Numbered from the stretch's first letter, positions 7,449-19,630 are shown. The stretch: 64,000 nt of DNA from Prostheceraeus crozeri (GCA_907163375.1 CAJQUW010008936.1:1-64000), one strand, 5' to 3'. Made by a program: numbers and translations. Notes: generated by a model from the sequence alone, not told the origin.

Positions 7449-9833
7449 TTAAAAAAAGTTTTTTAGGTTTTTATAGTAAATGTTTTTTAAGTTTTCAGAA
7501 TCGACAGTTTCAATTAACTTGTTATTATAAATTTTAATCTCTTTATAAAATCTAAACTGGTGTGTTTGATGCTTTAAGTTATCAATTTGATAAAGTCGTT
7601 TATCATCTTCATGATCTATAATTTCTAAGTAGTAGTTATCATATATTTTAAGTATTTTATACTTTTTATAAAAAGAAGTATAAAACTTAGTTTGATCAAC
7701 GGAAAAAATTTTTTTTGAATGATAATCTAAACTATCTCCAAAGTAAATTTCTATAAAGTCAAAAAACTTATCTTTTAGTTTTATCGTTAATAGTCTAAAA
7801 CCAATTGCTTTAGATTCAAGTAGTGAAAGAATATGCTTAATTTTTTTATAGATGTGTTGTTTTTCTTTATTATTTTTAAATATTTCTTTTATTAAAAAGT
7901 ACTTAGAAGCTTTTACAAAACCATCGCATAAATAGTGAAGATTTAAATTATAATCGTAATAAATTTGTTGTTGGAGAGAGTTAGTAAACGATAAAAGCTT
8001 TTCCTTTTTTGCTTCTTTATCATTAAAAATAAACTCAACTTCTTTTAGGTTATAGTTTTTTGCAACTTCAATAGTAGACATTAATAAGTCTAAAGTGGTG
8101 AACTTAATAAAGTTGTTGGTTGTTTTTGAAAGAATAAAGTTATGCTGATTAAATGAAAAAGGGCTTAACTTCTTATAGTCGGTAATATAGTTTTTAAAGG
8201 AGTTAAAAGGGTATAAAAACTTTTTGTTTTCGTCATTGATAACTTCAATATACGACTTAGAAAAAAACTCTTTATTTATTGATAAACTAACAAATTCATT
8301 AGTAAAGTACTGTAAATCGTTAAGGTTATAAAGCCTATAGTTGTTTTTTATGTTTTTTGTTTTAATAAAGTAGTTATTCTTAATTGAAATTAAAACAAAA
8401 GAAGAAACATACTTTAGAGTTTTTTTATAAAAGTTATAGGTATATAAGTTTCTTCTTAAATTACTTTTAGAGATTTCAAAGTAAATTTTGTTGTTAATGT
8501 TTTTTAGTTTGAAGAACTTATAGGTTTTTGTAAAAGATAGTTCGTTGTTACGATTAAAGTAAAATAGTTGTTTATTGTCAGAAACGCCATGATAAACAAC
8601 TTCATAGTAAACATTATTTCTTGTTTTCTGTGTTTGAAGTAGTATTTTGTTAACCTTTTTTAGTTCATAAAGGTTTAAGTTTTCTTTTTTTGCAAAGTCA
8701 ATTACTCTACTAACTTCTTCGTCATGATCTTTTTTGTTTTTAATTTTGTATGTTTTTTCATAACTTATTAATAAGCTTGAACTATATTTTTTAACTAAAT
8801 TTAGATCATAAACTACAACATCATTATTATAGTCTACTGCCCTAATATAGAATTGATCGTTTATGGTTGTAAGGGTAAAAGAATCTTGGCTATCTTTTAG
8901 AGTTATTGTTTTTTCTTCAAAATTGGAGTCGTAAAAGAAAATGTTGTTATTGCAGTCTGTAATTTTTATATATAATTGGTTAATTTTTTCAAAATTAATG
9001 ACTTCAAGTTTTTTAAAGTGGTTATTTAAGAGTTTTAAAGATTCAAAATCATATATTTTTTTTTTAAAAACTTCAGCTTCAACCATTAAATACTTTTTGT
9101 TGTTGATTACTTTTTCAATAATGCTTAAGTAGTTGGTTATTTTTTGTTTAAAATTGGTTGTTTTAAATAGTGATTTGTTGTTGTTTTGGGTAGTAATTTC
9201 GAAAAACTCTTTTGAAAATAACTGTAAAAGTTTAATGCTTTTGTAGTTAAAAATGCTTTTTTCGAAATTAGAAATAAAAAGTGATTTGCTATCATCAATA
9301 TTTTCAACTTCAAAAAAATCACCTTTACTACTTAAAAAGTTTTTATAAAAGGTGATAGTTTTAAAAGGAAAGAAAATTAACTTTTTTAAGTTAATACTAT
9401 ATAAGTAGTAGTGTTTTTGTGCGTTATTGGTTAACTTAAAGTAGTTGGTGTTATTTAAGTTTAGAGTGATTATTTCGTCTTCAAAAGTTACAAAATTATT
9501 TAAGTTTTCAAGATTATATAAGGTTTTTTGATTTTCTTGGCTTATAGTTTCTAGGTAGTACTGGTTGAAAAAGTTTTTAATCGTATAGCTTTTAAACTTA
9601 TAGGTAAACTCTTTAAAGTTGGTTGAAGAAATAATTTGAAATAAATTGTTTTTGTCCTTTATATACAAAAACTTTTTCTTATTTAGGAATATCTCTTCTA
9701 GGTGAATATACTTTTGGATATACTGGTCTTTATCAGTGTTGGATTTTAAAGTTTTTAAGTTGTAAGAGTCGATGAACTCTATATACTCTTTTTCATTTAC
9801 CTTAACTAAATTAAAGCTCTTATACTTATTCAT
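7449..9833 (-). CDS. Repeat protein of the surface-protein family, without signal peptide or anchor
   Basis: 794 residues built from degenerate units of about 40 residues with the pattern V-N-x-K-x-Y-I-E-(5-7)-N-x-K-x-L-Y-x-x-N-L, as in YIEVINDENKKFLYPFN and YLEIIDHEDDKRLYQIDNL. The same unit builds the 2070-residue protein at 52160-58372, so the two are paralogues. Unlike that protein it starts MNKYKSFNLV without a hydrophobic segment and ends …NLKNFF without a membrane helix, so a cytoplasmic location is likely. It lies 12 bp behind purC and is probably co-transcribed with the purine genes. A beta-propeller or beta-solenoid is a guess from the alternating strand-turn pattern. Function unknown. 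Confidence 0.75.
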   Translation of the reverse strand: MNKYKSFNLVKVNEKEYIEFIDSYNLKTLKSNTDKDQYIQKYIHLEEIFLNKKKFLYIKDKNNLFQIISSTNFKEFTYKFKSYTIKNFFNQYYLETISQENQKTLYNLENLNNFVTFEDEIITLNLNNTNYFKLTNNAQKHYYLYSINLKKLIFFPFKTITFYKNFLSSKGDFFEVENIDDSKSLFISNFEKSIFNYKSIKLLQLFSKEFFEITTQNNNKSLFKTTNFKQKITNYLSIIEKVINNKKYLMVEAEVFKKKIYDFESLKLLNNHFKKLEVINFEKINQLYIKITDCNNNIFFYDSNFEEKTITLKDSQDSFTLTTINDQFYIRAVDYNNDVVVYDLNLVKKYSSSLLISYEKTYKIKNKKDHDEEVSRVIDFAKKENLNLYELKKVNKILLQTQKTRNNVYYEVVYHGVSDNKQLFYFNRNNELSFTKTYKFFKLKNINNKIYFEISKSNLRRNLYTYNFYKKTLKYVSSFVLISIKNNYFIKTKNIKNNYRLYNLNDLQYFTNEFVSLSINKEFFSKSYIEVINDENKKFLYPFNSFKNYITDYKKLSPFSFNQHNFILSKTTNNFIKFTTLDLLMSTIEVAKNYNLKEVEFIFNDKEAKKEKLLSFTNSLQQQIYYDYNLNLHYLCDGFVKASKYFLIKEIFKNNKEKQHIYKKIKHILSLLESKAIGFRLLTIKLKDKFFDFIEIYFGDSLDYHSKKIFSVDQTKFYTSFYKKYKILKIYDNYYLEIIDHEDDKRLYQIDNLKHQTHQFRFYKEIKIYNNKLIETVDSENLKNIYYKNLKNFF

Positions 9834-9845
9834 TATTACTTACTT

Positions 9846-10700
9846 TTACTTATTTTCTGATTTACAGTTTTCAAGAGCAAATTTTTCTTTAAAACTTTCA
9901 AACTTTAAGTTTTTTCTAATAGAAGAAAAAGAAATTTTATTTAGTTCGTTTTTGTTTTCGTCAAAACAGTTGTTATAAAACTCAACACCTTTTTTAACAC
10001 CCTTTAAAACAAATAAATAAGCAGATAGTAAATCGGTTTTTATCCTTTTTCTAAAGATATCTTTGTCAAAAGACCTGTTATTTTGGTCTCAAATTCTCAT
10101 ATTGTCAGGAGAAAGTTCATCACCTAAACAAAGTTCATTATCTTTTGTAAAACCAAACTCTAACTTAAAGTCAATTAGCTTTAATCCGCTATAGTCTAAA
10201 ATATCTTTTATATGGGTATTTATTTGAAGAGCAAGAAGTTTGATATACTCAATTTCTAAATAGTTTAAAACCTTTAACTCTACTAGGTGGTTGTCGTTTA
10301 CCATTGGATCTTTTAGATAGTCGTTTTTATAAAAAAACTCAACTATAGGCGATGAAAAACAATAGCCTTTTTTTAGATTTAGTCTTTTACAAATACTTCC
10401 TGAAGCTACATTCCTAACAACAACTTCAACTGGAATCATTTTTAGTTTTTCAGCCAAAATAGAATCAGAATCCAAAGACTTAATAAAGTGGGTTTTAAAA
10501 CCCCATAAATTTAGTGACTTAAATAATAAAGTTGAAATTTCTTTTACAACTTTGCCTTTATCAAAAATAATTTTAGTCGTCTTATTGTTAAAAGCTGTTA
10601 TTACATTTTTAAACTTAAGTTTAAGTTCGTTTTTGTTTTTTGTTTTAAAACAGGTTTTTGTTTTTCCTTCTGAAAAAAACTCTGATTTTATCTTTTTCAT
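9846..10700 (-). CDS. purC: Phosphoribosylaminoimidazole-succinocarboxamide synthase
   Basis: SAICAR synthetase joins aspartate to CAIR using ATP in purine synthesis. About 284 residues from MKKIKSEFFSEGKTKT; the SEGKTKT nucleotide-binding loop, VEVVVRNVASGSICKR, LIDFKLEFG and DELSPDNMRIWD match the family. The Trp in RIWD is TGA. An upstream in-frame ATG at 10727 would add nine Lys-rich residues and overlap the end of purL; I prefer 10700 because the family begins just before the EGKTKT loop. Order purE-purL-purC with overlaps of a few bases indicates one operon. Confidence 0.93.
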
Positions 10701-10701
10701 A

Positions 10702-13700
10702 CTATATTTTTTTCTTTTTTCTTTCATTTACTAATCACTTAATAGCATTTTCAAAAATACTAACTTTATCCTTTATTATATTATAGTTTAAAAAACTATA
10801 TTTTAATCGTTCTGGGTGAGACATTTTTCCAATAATTTGACCACTTTTAGAAATAAGTCCTTCAATATTCATATACGAACCGTTAACTACAAAAGTTTTA
10901 TCTTTTATATACGACTCTTTATTCTTATAAATATATGCAATTTGTTTGTTTTTAAGTAGTTTTTTTAAACATTTTTCAGGAACTACTAGTTTTCCTTCAC
11001 CATGAGAAATAATTGATGATTCTTCTATACCAAAACTACTATCATATAATCAAGGAGAGTTTAAACTTACAAGTTTTGTTTTGGTTACTGTCGAAATATG
11101 ACGATTTGCATTATTTTTTGTTAAAATATGATTTTCACTTTTACTGCAACAACCAGGAAGATAACCAGACCTTATTAAACCTTGGAAACCGTTACAAATT
11201 CCTATTATTAAACCATCATTTTTTAAAAACTTATCAATAGCTTCTTTAATTTTTTTCTGTTTTAAGAAATAACCGATAAACTTACCAGAACCATTTGGTT
11301 GATCAAAGTTTGAAAAACCACCACTTAATACTATCATATCTGATTTTTCAATTAACTTAATTGCAGCTAAAATATTTTCTTTTAAGCGCTTTAGGTTACT
11401 GTTAAAAAAGAAGTTGATAACTTTTGTTTTTGGATGAGAAAATGACTTTTCCATATCATATTCACAATTGGTTCCTTCAAAAATAATATTTAAAATTTGA
11501 ATTTTATCAATAACTTTCTTTGTTGTTCTAAAAGGTTTTGTAGGTTTATTAAGTTTTAATACTTTTTTTTCAAAATTATCATATACTTTTTGATCTTCAA
11601 CTAGAGTATTTTCAACTAAAGCTCAATTTGAAATTAAAGTGTTTTTAGTTCATAGTTTTATTGTTTTTTCAATATTAAGTTTTTCTCCATTAACTATAAA
11701 GTTTGATGAAGTATTAGTTTTTCCTAAGAAAATAATATTTTGGTTGATTACTTCTTGATCAAGTTTTTTATTGGTTTCTACCAATAAAAAACCAGGATAG
11801 AAAGAAAAGATATCTTCTTTATTGAGCTTTATATCAAAACCAATTTTATTTCCAAAAGCCATTTTTACAAGAGAAACAATAACGCCACCTTTTGTGACTG
11901 CTTTTGATGATAAAACAAGTTTTTGATCTTGAAGTTTGTTTAAAAGGTTAAAATTAAACTTTAGTTCATTAGCATCAACTAAATCATTCTTAACTGTTGT
12001 TTTGAAAAGGTATAGAAAACTATTTTTAGAAACCAATAAGTTTTTTACTACTTTTTCAATTTCAATTGAACTTAAACCAACAACAATTGAAGTAGGCGGA
12101 ACCTTAATGCTTTTGTAAGCTCCATGAACACTATCTTTTCCACCAATAACTGGAATATTAAAATCAGATTGAGCTTTAAAAATACCTGTCATTACAAGAA
12201 TTGCTTTTTCTCAACTTTCTGGATTATTTAAGTTTTCAAAGTACTCTTGAACTACTACTCTAGCTTTTTTATAGTATAAACCAGCAGCAACTAATTTTGT
12301 TAAGGATAATACAGTTGAATAAAATCCAGATAAAAACGGATTGTCCATTGCAATATCAGGATCAAAACCATAAGAAACTATTGAACAAGTCTTACTATTT
12401 GGATAATCAATATAGTGAAGGCTTATATCACTTTTTGTTAGCATATACTTTCCACCATAACTTTGGGCTGCTGTAGTAGCTCCTATTGTATTATCAAAAA
12501 GTTCATTTAGTCCTTTTTGACAAAATAGCTTATCACTTGTTAGAGTATTGAATAAAACTTCCTTGATTGTATGGTGTTTATGCTCGTCAAAAGTAAATAC
12601 TTTTGATAATGGTTTTAAAAACTTATTATCAATAGTAACTTTATTTATGGTGTTGAAAACATCAGCATGTAAAAGTTCAGAAGGTAAGTCGATTAGTTTT
12701 TTCTGTTTATAGAAAATTTTATACTTCTTCTTTTCAATTACTCTTCCAATTTTTTCACAAACTAAGTTCTCTTTTACTGCTTCATTTTTAAAAAACTCTA
12801 GGTGTTTAGGGTCAATTCCTAAAACTACACGCTCTTGAGATTCTGAAAATAAAATTTCTTCTGGAGTAATATTTTTTTCTTTAACTGGAACCTTATGAAG
12901 GTCAATTATAATACCATCTGCAAGTTCAAATACTCCAACTGAAATACCACCAGCTCCTAAATCATTCATCTTCTTGATCTTTTCAAAAATGTGTTCTTTT
13001 TTAAAAAATCTAAAAATTTTATGCTCTAAAATAGAGTTTCCAATTTGAATTTTATCAACAATATTGGATGAAGTTTTAGTAGTAGAAGAAGCTCTAGCGG
13101 CTCCTACTCCATCAGAACCTGTTTTGTTAATAATAACTATAATGTCTCCTGGAATTAGTTTAGAGTGTTTTAGTTTATCAGCTTTAACCTTTCCTAAGAC
13201 TACTCCCATTTCAAAACGTTTAGCTCTATAGTTTGGATGAATAAACTCTTTTACCAAAGAAGTTGCTAAACCAAATTGATTTCCATAATTTGAAAAACCT
13301 TTGGCTGCCATTGAAGTAATAAAGTGAGATGGTAACTTAGACTTTAATAGTTCTGGGTCAAATATAGCATTTTTAGTTGAAGAAGGAGAATCTCCACCTG
13401 TAATTCTTAAAGCAGAATAAGGAATTGACTTTGCAACTAAAATATCTCTAATTGAACCACCTAAACAAGTTGCTGCACCATTATACGGTTCAATTTCAGT
13501 AGAGTAGTTGTGAGTTTCATTTTTAATCTGAAGTATTCAATCTTGAACTAAGTTTTTGTTATCCTTTACTGGAACTAAAAGTGATGGTGCATTACTTTCT
13601 TCTAGGTTAACTACATCCTTTAGATGATTGTTTTTTAATAAAAACACCTTAAAAAGAACTACAAAATCCATCAATGATAAAGAGTATTTAAAGTCTTTAC

Positions 13701-14601
13701 TAAAACTTTCAAGGTTTAGGTTATTAATTAATTTTTTTATCTTATTACTACTATAGTTTTTGTTTTTGGTAAAGGTATTTACCAAATAAGCTTTAATTCT
13801 TTTTAACTCACTCAAGTAAAAGTCAACTTCCTTTAATAAGTTGTCGTTTTTCTGTTTTAAGTTTTTATCAACTTCAATATCTTTAATTTTTGTATTAAAG
13901 GTAGTATGTCTACAGTGATCTGATCAAAAAGTATCAATAAAAATTAGTTCAAGATAGTTTAAAAACCGTTTATTAGATTTAAAGTAGGTAAACAATATTT
14001 TTAAGTGATCTTCTTTTATATAAAGGTTTTGAGTTTTTTTTTCTTCTTTTCACTGTTCAAAATCAGTTAACTTAGGAATATTTAAGTTAAAACTTTTTTT
14101 TTGAGCTGGTAAAAATGTGTCTGCTATATTAGTGTTTAAGTTTTTTAGTTTGATAGAAAACTTATTTACAAACTTATCTTTAATAATTTGTAGGTTTTTT
14201 TCCTGATTTTTTGAAAAACTTAAAACATACATATCATAGTGCTTAATCTTAACTTTAGCATCTTTAGATAAAAGCTTTAAACACTTAATAATACTATTGT
14301 CAACTACATTAAACTTATTCTCTAACTTAACTAAAACAAAGTAATTGGTTTTGCTATTTAGATTTAGAGTTGTTGGGTCAATAACTTCATAAACTCTATC
14401 CGATAAAATATTTTTTTTTAACTGGTATAGAGAAGATTTTTTATAGTATTCAACATCATAAACAAAATAGTGTTTAACATTAACTAAAGGTAGATGAAAC
14501 TTTTTAGTAATTTTTCAAATTTTTTCTTCTGCTGGATTAGTAAATTTTGGTCTTTTTGTTAAAAAAATTCTACTATATAGCGCTTTTTTTTTGAGATTCA
14601 T
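10702..14601 (-). CDS. purL: Phosphoribosylformylglycinamidine synthase, long single-chain form
   Basis: Converts FGAR to FGAM using glutamine and ATP. 1299 residues in one frame with code 4, checked codon by codon across the TGA sites. The core holds DTFWSDHCRHT, GGDSPSSTKNAIFDPE, GNQFGLAT, NDLGAGGISVGVFELADG and GGKDSVHGAYKS; the C-terminal class I glutamine amidotransferase domain has GICNGFQGL with the nucleophilic Cys and HGEGK with the catalytic His. Long-form PurL is typical of enterobacteria and also of streptococci and clostridia, whereas Bacillus uses separate PurS, PurQ and PurL. The stop overlaps the upstream alternative start of purC; purE ends 3 bp before its start. Confidence 0.96.
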
Positions 14602-14604
14602 AGT

Positions 14605-15096
14605 TTATACTTTTATTTTACAGTTGTCTAAAACACTTTTGGTTTGTTTATTGCTAAAGTCTAATAGTTGAGCTTTAAGTTTTTCATTTTCTAAAGATAA
14701 AATTCTTAAAGCTAATAAAACTGCGTTTATAGAGTTGTTAATTCCAACAGTAGCTACTGGAACACCTTTTGGCATTTGAACAATTGAAAGTAGAGAATCA
14801 ACTCCTTTAAGTGATTTTGACTGTATTGGTAAACCTATTACTGGTAAGTGCGTTAAAGAAGCTACCATTCCAGGTAAATGAGCTGCTCCGCCAGCTCCTG
14901 CAATAAGTAGTTTGTACTTTTTATGAGCAGTTTTTGCATAGGAAAACATTTTATCTGGTGTTCTATGAGCTGAAACAACTTCAACATCATAACTTGGTGT
15001 AAAATTATTATTTTTTAAAAAAGTTATTGCTTTTTCAATAACCGAATAATCAGAAATCGATCCAATAATGATTGCAAAATCTTTTTTATTATTCAT
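14605..15096 (-). CDS. purE: N5-carboxyaminoimidazole ribonucleotide mutase
   Basis: Class I PurE, 163 residues, the normal length. IIGSISDYSVIEKA, SAHRTPDKMFSYA, GAGGAAHLPGMVASLT and PVIGLPI are the family signatures. It rearranges N5-CAIR to CAIR and normally works with PurK, which is not in the window. First purine gene of the purE-purL-purC operon. Confidence 0.95.
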   Translation of the reverse strand: MNNKKDFAIIIGSISDYSVIEKAITFLKNNNFTPSYDVEVVSAHRTPDKMFSYAKTAHKKYKLLIAGAGGAAHLPGMVASLTHLPVIGLPIQSKSLKGVDSLLSIVQMPKGVPVATVGINNSINAVLLALRILSLENEKLKAQLLDFSNKQTKSVLDNCKIKV

Positions 15097-15160
15097 AAAT
15101 TTTTTTCTTATATATAATTATAATTGAAAATAGAGAATAAAATAAGTTTTTTATTAAAAC

Positions 15161-16054
15161 TTAATAAAAAAATGAAAAACTTATTGTATTTTGGCCAGTA
15201 TGAATTGTTAAAATTTTTGTAAACTCTATATACTCGATAATAGTTTTTGGAATATCATAATGCTTAAAAAACTTATCAAGTAGAGATAAAAGTTTAGTTA
15301 TTTTGTCTCCACAAGAATAACCAATTTCTATTTTTTTTAACTCTTTGTTTTCTTTTTTTAACTTATTTAAAATACTCTTTAAGATAAAGTTAAAACTTGC
15401 TTTTCTGGTTCTAATAATTTTGTGCTTTGAAATTCCTTTTTTGTCATACTTTAAAATTAACTTAAAGTTTAGATTATCTATTAGCTTAAAGGTGTTGGTT
15501 AAAAGTCTATTGGTTTTTTTTAAATTTTCAATATTATTAGGGCAAATAAAGTTTATATTATTTTTATGATAGGTTTTTATAAAGTCTTTTATTTTTAAAG
15601 AGTTAATGTTTGAACTGTCATTATTTAAAAATGTACTTAATTTAAGTATAAAGTTTTTTAATTGTGGGCCTATCATATTAGCATCTAATAAAAGTAGTTT
15701 TCCTTTAATATCTTTATCATATATTAAAGATAAACAGTTATTAAATTGACTTGATAAATTAGAATCAATTGGTATATAAATAATTTTTTTATACTCTTTA
15801 GATAATTCAAAAACTTTGTTTTTTATAAGTGAAATATTATAAAAGCTTGTAGAAAAAAAATTTTTTTTATCTTTATCAAAGTTTTTTCTAAAAAACTCAT
15901 CATAATCGTTTAAATACTTATAGTTTAAAACTTTATGAATATTTTTTTTATCATCAAAAATAATATTTAATGGTAGAACTTCAATATTGTTTTGGTTAGC
16001 TTCTTTTTCAAAAAAGTTTGCGCTTGAATCAGTTAAAATTATATACTCTTTCAT
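15161..16054 (-). CDS. DegV family protein (fatty-acid binding)
   Basis: 297 residues. The N-terminus YIILTDSSANF and EVLPLNIIFDD, the TSFYNISLI segment (family TSQPS-like loop) and the C-terminal HTGQNTISFSFFY, near the usual H-x-GPG-x-x-G position, fit DegV. DegV proteins bind fatty acids; in Firmicutes some (FakB) deliver fatty acid to the kinase FakA. The start is 2 bp after the ychF stop, so the two are coupled. Confidence 0.8.
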   Translation of the reverse strand: MKEYIILTDSSANFFEKEANQNNIEVLPLNIIFDDKKNIHKVLNYKYLNDYDEFFRKNFDKDKKNFFSTSFYNISLIKNKVFELSKEYKKIIYIPIDSNLSSQFNNCLSLIYDKDIKGKLLLLDANMIGPQLKNFILKLSTFLNNDSSNINSLKIKDFIKTYHKNNINFICPNNIENLKKTNRLLTNTFKLIDNLNFKLILKYDKKGISKHKIIRTRKASFNFILKSILNKLKKENKELKKIEIGYSCGDKITKLLSLLDKFFKHYDIPKTIIEYIEFTKILTIHTGQNTISFSFFY

Positions 16055-16056
16055 TT

Positions 16057-17145
16057 TTATTTTTTTACCTTAAAAAAACAAACATCACCATCAACTAATT
16101 TGGAACTTTTGCCTTTTAAATGAATTAAGCCGTTATTCTTTAAAATACTTAAAGAATTATGCTTTTTTAAGTCATAATAAGAATAAACTTCTGCTTTAAT
16201 TAAGTTTTTTTTAAAGTCGGTATGAATTAAACCAGCACAGTCGTCAATAAACATTTTATCATGAAAAGTTCATGCTCTAGTTTCTTCTGGTCCTGCAGTA
16301 AAATATGTTTTTAAACTTAAACTATCATAAAATGTTTTTATTAAGTTTGTTTTTAAGTTTGCATCAATTCCAAAATCAGAACAAAATAAATTTTGTTCTT
16401 CTTTGTTTAAAGTTGATAACTCTAATAAAATTTTTGAATTGGTAACCACTACCTTATTATTTTTTGACAATAAAGAGATTAAATTTTTAAACTTTTCATC
16501 TTCTTTATAGTTAAGTAGTTGATTGTCATCTACATTTAAAACATATATCATTGGTTTTGCAGTTAAAAAGTTGTTAAGCTTTAAAATATCTTTTTCAATT
16601 TGATCAAACTCTAGAGTATTAATAAAGTGATATTTTTCTAAATGTGCTTTTAACTTTTTATAAAAGTTATACTCTTTAAGTAGTTTTTCGTCTTTGGTGT
16701 TGATAGCTTTTTTATGTAGTTTTTTTATTAAAGAACTAACATTTTCTAAGTCTTTATAAATTAATTCAAAGTTAATTACTTCTATATTTCAAGGTATGTT
16801 AAGTTTTTCATCTTCTTTATGCTTAAAACACCTAACAACATGAGCAATTAATTGAACTTCTTTTATATGAGATAAAAATAAGTTTCCTAGGCCTTGACCT
16901 TTAGAAGCCCCTTTTATTAAACCTGCAATATCAAACAACTTTATTGTAGTATAAATTTTTTTCTTAGAATTAAAAAACTTAGATAAAAAATCAATTCTTT
17001 CGTCTTCAACTGCTAAAGTGCTAATGTTTGGATTAATTGTTGTAAATTCATAATTTGCAATATCAACATTCATTTTTGTTAGTGAAGAAAATAAAGTTGA
17101 TTTTCCACTATTTGGTAACCCAACTAATCCAATTTTAAAACTCAT
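16057..17145 (-). CDS. ychF: Redox-regulated ATPase YchF
   Basis: 362 residues, matching the usual 363-364. P-loop GLVGLPNSGKST, switch region FDIAGLIKGASKGQGLGNLFL, the ATP-type NVDD in place of NKxD, and the C-terminal TGS-domain core FIDDCAGLIHTDFKKNLIKAEV are all present. YchF/OLA1 proteins associate with ribosomes and hydrolyse ATP. The residue before AGLIH is Cys where Ala is common. Head of the minus-strand run towards purE. Confidence 0.95.
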
Positions 17146-17202
17146 AATAATATTATAAAAGTTTTTTTATAAAAAATAATAATTATTTCTTTTTTAAATA
17201 CT

Positions 17203-18735
17203 TTAACGTTTTATTTTTAAAAAAATAAAAACAAAAATTATAATAACAATAGAAATAACAATTAAAAAAATTATTAAAGTTTTTTTGTTTTTTGTTTTAA
17301 CTACTTTATTAAAAAAAATGATTTTTGTTATTATTGCTTGATTTCTTTTGGTTTTTTTTATTTTAATTGAAATGTTATTTATTCTATTAAAATTACCTGA
17401 ACCTAATTTAAACTCAAGAATTTTTTTAATATTTTTTTTATTATCTTCTAATTTAAATATATAACCTGCTAAATTAAAAGAATTAAGTTTAAGGTCTACC
17501 GGAATTCTATAATTTCATATTGTTGAAATAAAAAATAAAAATTTTTTTACTATTATTTTTTGATTTTCACTATTTAGTTTAATTTCTAAAATATTTTTTT
17601 TGTTTGATAATTTTGTTTTTGTATTAATTGATTGTTTTTTTAATTTAAGTTTAAAATAAAACTTATTTAAAAATAATATTTTAGATATTTTATAATACAA
17701 AGAAGAAACTAAAATTACTATTTCTTTTTTGTTATCAACTTGTTTTTCATATATAAAGTTTATTTCATCATCTTGATTATTTGAATATGGTAAAAAAAAT
17801 ATATTGTTTTTATCATTTAAAAATGTATTTTTACTTATTAATTTATTAATTAAAGTAATTTCAGCTAATAATTTGAATTTATTTTGTAATTCTTCATTTA
17901 ATATACTTTTTAGTTTTATTTTTTTGTTTAATTTTTTAAATTTTGTATTTTCTTCTTTAATATTTGAATTAAATTTAATTTTTATTATTTTTGATGAAAA
18001 ATTAGTTATTTTTTTTATTTCTATAGAAACATTAGTTAATTTTGTATAATTTGATTGATGTAATTTTTTAAAAGCAAGAATTTTTTTAATATTTTTATTA
18101 TTTTCTTCTACTTTAAATATATATGTTGAATTATCTTTTCCAATAATAAAGTTATTTACTTTATTTCTTAAAAATAAAAATTTTTTTTTCTTTAACAATA
18201 ATTTTGAAATCAAAAATAATCTTATTTTTACTTTAAAAATTTTTTGTAAAAAAATAAAGTCATTGAATAACTTTGCAACTCTCTCAGGTAATTCTCTTAC
18301 ATCTTTGAAACCTTTTAAAATAAAGTTGTAGGGTTTGTTAAATTTTATTCCAGATAGTTTATAGTTGGAAACTATAACGTTAAGAACTCTATTATTTTTG
18401 TGATCCTTTGATTGTTCAATATATTTAAATTTTATATCGTCTTTTTCTTTTTTATACGTTAAAGAAAAAGATTTTTGTTCATTATCATCATATTTAATAT
18501 TTGTTTTTGACATTAATTTTAATATTAAGGTTCTTTCAGCTAATAGTTTAACAACTTTTTGTCATTCATATTTTAATACGCCGATTATTTCTTTTTTTTG
18601 TTTTAATGTTGGTTGATTATTTTTTTTTAATTTTATAGTTTTTTTATCACTTATAGAAGTGTTAAAAAAACAAAAACAAATTAAAAAAAATAATAAAAAA
18701 ATTATTTTATTAATTTTTTTTATAAAATTTTTCAT
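17203..18735 (-). CDS. Signal-anchored surface protein with internal duplication
   Basis: 510 residues. The start at 18735 adds a clear signal segment (KKINKIIFLLFFLICFCFF then NTSIS), and the C-terminus is a single helix of about 22 hydrophobic residues followed by LKIKR. Two copies of a module occur, YIFKVEENNKNIKKILAFK… and YIFKLEDNKKNIKKILEFK…, separated by about 330 residues. Architecture (signal segment, N-S/T-rich start, Lys-rich body, C-terminal helix) is shared with several other genes in the window. The body would face outside in a wall-less cell. No enzyme motif is seen. Confidence 0.75.
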
Positions 18736-18867
18736 AAATAAAAGTATTAAATTAGTTTATTTAATGATAATTTAAAAAACTAATGTTTTTTTTATTTACA
18801 AAAAAAATAATTTTTTTTTTAAAAAACTATAACTTTAAAAAATAATAATATTATTAATTAATTTTAA

Positions 18868-19578
18868 TTATTTTAGTTTTAAAAGTTTTGATTTAGAAAA
18901 TATAAATAGTGAAAAACTTAACATTATTAAGTTAATGATATAGATAAAAAATAATTTTAATAGTTTATAAGAAAAATAAAACTTTATTGGAATTTGTTTT
19001 TGAGTTATTAATATTGCAAAAATATAAAATGATGACAAAATACCATCACAAAAGATAGCAAAAAATAATGAAAAACTTAATATTATGATTTTTATTATTA
19101 ATAACTTTTTTTTATTCTTTATAAGTTTTTTAAAGAATAAAAAAAAGTTATTATAAATATAAAAAGCAATATTTAAAGTTAATAACTTAATCAAAATTAA
19201 TGTTGAAGATAAAAATATAGTTGAAAAAGAAGGAATAAAAAAAACGGTTAAAAGTGATTCAATCATAATAACTATTGAACCAAGTTTTTGCCCACAAATT
19301 ATAAAAGTAAGAATAAACAAAAAATAAATTATATAATTTCAACCAACAAAATTTTTTAAAAGTATATAGATTACCGTAAATTTTTCAAGTTTTATTATAA
19401 TTTTTAAGGTTAACATTATTGATATTAATAATGTTGAAAGTAAAAGTTTTTTTATTGTTAAAGTTTCTTTATTATTAGATTTTAAAAAAATAAAAAATAA
19501 AAAAATAAAGAGTAAAAATATACTAATAATATCAATAAAAATTTTATAAGTTGAAATATAATATAATAGTTTTTCCAT
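18868..19578 (-). CDS. Multi-spanning membrane protein, unknown
   Basis: 236 residues with about six hydrophobic segments and short Lys-rich loops. An in-frame TGA at 19339 is Trp and joins two apparent ORFs. A conserved-looking loop FIICGQKLGSIVIM lies in the third segment. No transporter signature is recognised. It sits between two signal-anchored surface-protein genes, on the same strand. Confidence 0.65.
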
Positions 19579-19630
19579 ATAAAATTTATATTAAATAAAA
19601 ATATTATTAGTTAACACTTTACCAAAAAAA

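Noticed and set aside
10702..14601. purL (also ychF, tkt, aspS, metG, nadD) appearing as several short ORFs, like pseudogenes
   Set aside because: The breaks are all TGA codons at expected Trp positions in one frame; with code 4 the genes are intact.
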